Shown in pieces: positions 6,272-7,071 of a stretch of DNA of 7,071 nt (position 1 is its first letter; each line of letters opens with the position of its first letter). This stretch comes from Desulfovibrio sp. (GTDB lineage: Bacteria; Desulfobacterota; Desulfovibrionia; Desulfovibrionales; Desulfovibrionaceae), in the NCBI GenBank assembly GCA_028708195.1, contig JAQVZK010000070.1, positions 1 to 7,071 on the forward strand. The letters run 5' to 3'. A program made the position numbers and the translations under genes. The notes beneath the pieces were generated by a model. The model had not been told where the DNA came from. It did not search any database and saw nothing but the letters and a program-made list of their open reading frames with translations.

Positions 6272-6759
6272 TTCTTGTGCTTCTTGCCGCTGCCGCACGG
6301 GCAGGGGTCGTTACGGCCCACCTTGGCTTCCTGCCTGCGATAGGCTTCTGGCCGCAAGCCCACGCCGTCCACATAGTAAATCTTGTCTTCGTGACGGGCA
6401 AAAAAGCTGCGTTCGCCCAACTGCCGGGGGATGCCATCCACCTCGTAATAGGCGTGAAATTCCACCATATCAAAAAGTTCGCCGTTCTGCCCGGCGGGCA
6501 CGCTGTTTTTTGTCAGCCCCACATCCAGGCGCAGCCACGTAACATCCTTGCCCTGCTCGGCCAGATTTTCGACTGAAACACCCTCCCGGTAGTCCGGATG
6601 GGTACTGTCCACAAGCCATTGATACCGGCCCAGCACATAGGCTGAATACCGTGAACGCATAAGGGTTTCGGCCTCATCGGGCCAGACCGCGCCATCCATA
6701 TATGGGCCACAGCATTGGGCCAGAGTACGCCCGCTGCCGCAAGGACACTGTTGTAACAT
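6247..6759 (-). CDS. ychJ: YchJ-family protein with two SEC-C metal-binding motifs
   Basis: A 170-aa soluble protein of the YchJ / UPF0225 family. A SEC-C motif lies at each end: [16 protein letters not shown] (5-20) and [14 protein letters not shown] (153-166). In SecA and other proteins the SEC-C motif binds zinc through its Cys set (CxC...CC or CH). Between them is the NTF2-like YchJ core, recognisable from [23 protein letters not shown] (33-55) and later FHAYYEVDG and [17 protein letters not shown]. The molecular function of the family is not established, to my knowledge. The start is M at 6759: AAGGTGG lies 5 bases upstream and the protein begins [10 protein letters not shown] as in relatives. 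The longer frame to 6834 adds 25 residues that overlap the predicted promoter and is unlikely. Its 3' end overlaps the cysteine-rich gene, so the pair is co-transcribed and may be translationally coupled. Confidence 0.93.
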   Translation of the reverse strand: MLQQCPCGSGRTLAQCCGPYMDGAVWPDEAETLMRSRYSAYVLGRYQWLVDSTHPDYREGVSVENLAEQGKDVTWLRLDVGLTKNSVPAGQNGELFDMVEFHAYYEVDGIPRQLGERSFFARHEDKIYYVDGVGLRPEAYRRQEAKVGRNDPCPCGSGKKHKKCCGAGNA

Positions 6760-6805
6760 GAAATCCACCTTGGTTTTGCGCCCGCAACGGGCATATAACC
6801 CATAA

Positions 6806-6834
6806 ATATTAACGCATGGGCGCACGGGCGGCAA
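6806..6834 (-). promoter_or_regulatory. Predicted sigma-70 promoter for the ychJ gene pair
   Basis: On the minus strand TTGCCG (complement of 6829-6834) and TAATAT (complement of 6806-6811) are separated by exactly 17 bases. Each hexamer matches the sigma-70 consensus at 4 of 6 positions. Transcription would start near 6799, giving a leader of about 40 bases. That leader carries the small hairpin GCCCG-TTG-CGGGC (complement of 6780-6792) before the Shine-Dalgarno AAGGTGG. Confidence 0.5.
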
Positions 6835-6895
6835 GAGTGGGATAAGGCAGGTCGCCGCTTATTTCTCGTATTGGCCCGGAACTTGAGGAGAGTGT

Positions 6896-6953
6896 AAAGA
6901 CAGAAAGTCCGCCCCGGCGGCGCTCCTCAGGGAGCGGCCAGCCAAAGGCGGAC
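6896..6953 (-). terminator. Nested hairpin with T-rich tail, probable terminator
   Basis: An outer stem GTCCGCC/GGCGGAC (6907-6913 with 6947-6953) encloses an inner stem CGCTCC-TCAG-GGAGCG (6921-6926 with 6931-6936) that can be extended by GGC/GCC. Read on the minus strand it is followed by TTTCTGTCTTT (complement of 6896-6906, 8 of 11 T). This fits an intrinsic terminator for a minus-strand transcript entering from the right. On the plus strand there is no T-tract. A structured small RNA is the alternative. Confidence 0.5.
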
Positions 6954-6973
6954 AATGGATGGATATTTTAAAC

Positions 6974-7007
6974 GCGGCATGCACAAAGGCGCGTATGTGC
7001 ATGCCGC
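6974..7007. repeat. Perfect 12-bp inverted repeat
   Basis: GCGGCATGCACA (6974-6985) and TGTGCATGCCGC (6996-7007) are exact inverted copies around a 10-base spacer. Each arm contains the palindrome GCATGC. As RNA this is a very stable hairpin; as DNA it could be an operator. There is no long T-tract on either side, so a simple terminator is less likely than for the neighbouring hairpin. Confidence 0.8.
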
Positions 7008-7028
7008 TCAACGCCGATTAGCCTCAGC

Positions 7029-7071
7029 TTATTGGGGCCGGAGGAGACTGCGAACACGGAGGTCGTAGGCA
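7029..7071 (-). CDS. Possible C-terminal end of a minus-strand gene (partial)
   Basis: One minus-strand frame reads AYDLRVRSLLRPQ followed by TAA (complement of 7029-7031), with mostly G/C third positions. Two hairpins lie directly downstream on that strand, as expected after a gene end. Thirteen codons are too few to identify a product. A second minus-strand frame stays open through the inverted repeat and cannot be formally excluded, so this is a weak call. Confidence 0.25.
   Translation of the reverse strand, partial: AYDLRVRSLLRPQ

Larger units (their letters stand above)
6760..7071. other. Intergenic region at the right edge
   Basis: This 312-base stretch holds, from left to right, the ychJ leader and promoter (6760-6834), about 60 bases without obvious signals, a large nested hairpin with a T-rich minus-strand tail (6896-6953), a perfect 12-bp inverted repeat (6974-7007), and what may be the very end of a minus-strand gene (7029-7071). 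The only plus-strand small frame (37 codons from 6955) is encoded by the inverted repeat and is not convincing. Confidence 0.6.

Noticed and set aside
5689..6576. Plus-strand open frames, including one with a lipoprotein-like hydrophobic start (MQNVNTLCTLASLVLLLCYIAS)
   Set aside because: They run antisense through both the cysteine-rich gene and the YchJ gene, whose motifs are clear. The hydrophobic stretch sits in non-coding sequence with no good ribosome-binding site.
6955..7068. 37-codon plus-strand small ORF MDGYFKRGMHKG...
   Set aside because: Most of it is the 12-bp inverted repeat and its surroundings, and the product is a basic peptide with no motif; the AGGCGG before it is weak support alone.
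7029..7071. tRNA 3' end on the minus strand (TTCGCAG...CCCCA)
   Set aside because: The bases either side of the TTCGCAG loop do not form a T stem, and no acceptor pairing is visible.

Overview
The window looks like an ordinary chromosomal stretch from a GC-rich Gram-negative bacterium. The closest fit is a sulfate reducer of the Desulfovibrio type (Desulfovibrionales). That placement is an inference from protein character (a short PGI, an NtrC-class two-component pair, cysteine-rich small proteins) and from GC-rich codon use; no 16S or other marker gene is present. I see no phage, transposase, CRISPR array, tRNA or rRNA.

Layout, left to right. Positions 2-304 (+) hold the last 100 codons of a malic enzyme. 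It converges on a minus-strand operon, and an unusually long 823-base gap (305-1127) separates the two. That gap holds a GC-rich hairpin after the malic enzyme, three copies of a 20-bp tandem repeat, an AT-rich island, a 10-C homopolymer in the loop of a perfect inverted repeat, a 13-bp direct repeat and the terminator of the minus-strand operon. From 5448 leftwards runs a three-gene operon: glucose-6-phosphate isomerase (pgi, 446 aa), a membrane sensor histidine kinase (528 aa) and an NtrC-class sigma-54 response regulator (459 aa). Gaps are 9 and 4 bases, with each ribosome-binding site overlapping the preceding stop codon. The kinase and regulator form a complete phosphorelay with all key residues present. 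Their tight link to pgi suggests expression together with sugar-phosphate metabolism, but the signal and targets are not visible.

Upstream of pgi is a 409-base non-coding stretch whose end next to the gene can fold in two mutually exclusive ways beside the Shine-Dalgarno. Then come two overlapping minus-strand genes: a YchJ-family protein with SEC-C metal-binding motifs at both ends (6247-6759), and a small protein with a duplicated four-cysteine module (5858-6271). A plausible sigma-70 promoter precedes this pair. The last 300 bases contain two strong hairpins, probably the transcription end of a minus-strand gene just entering the window on the right.

The genes are recognisable families. 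The less explained features are the pgi/two-component linkage, the pgi leader, the duplicated Cys4 protein and the repeat-rich convergent gap. I do not see convincing evidence for a wholly new multi-gene system.
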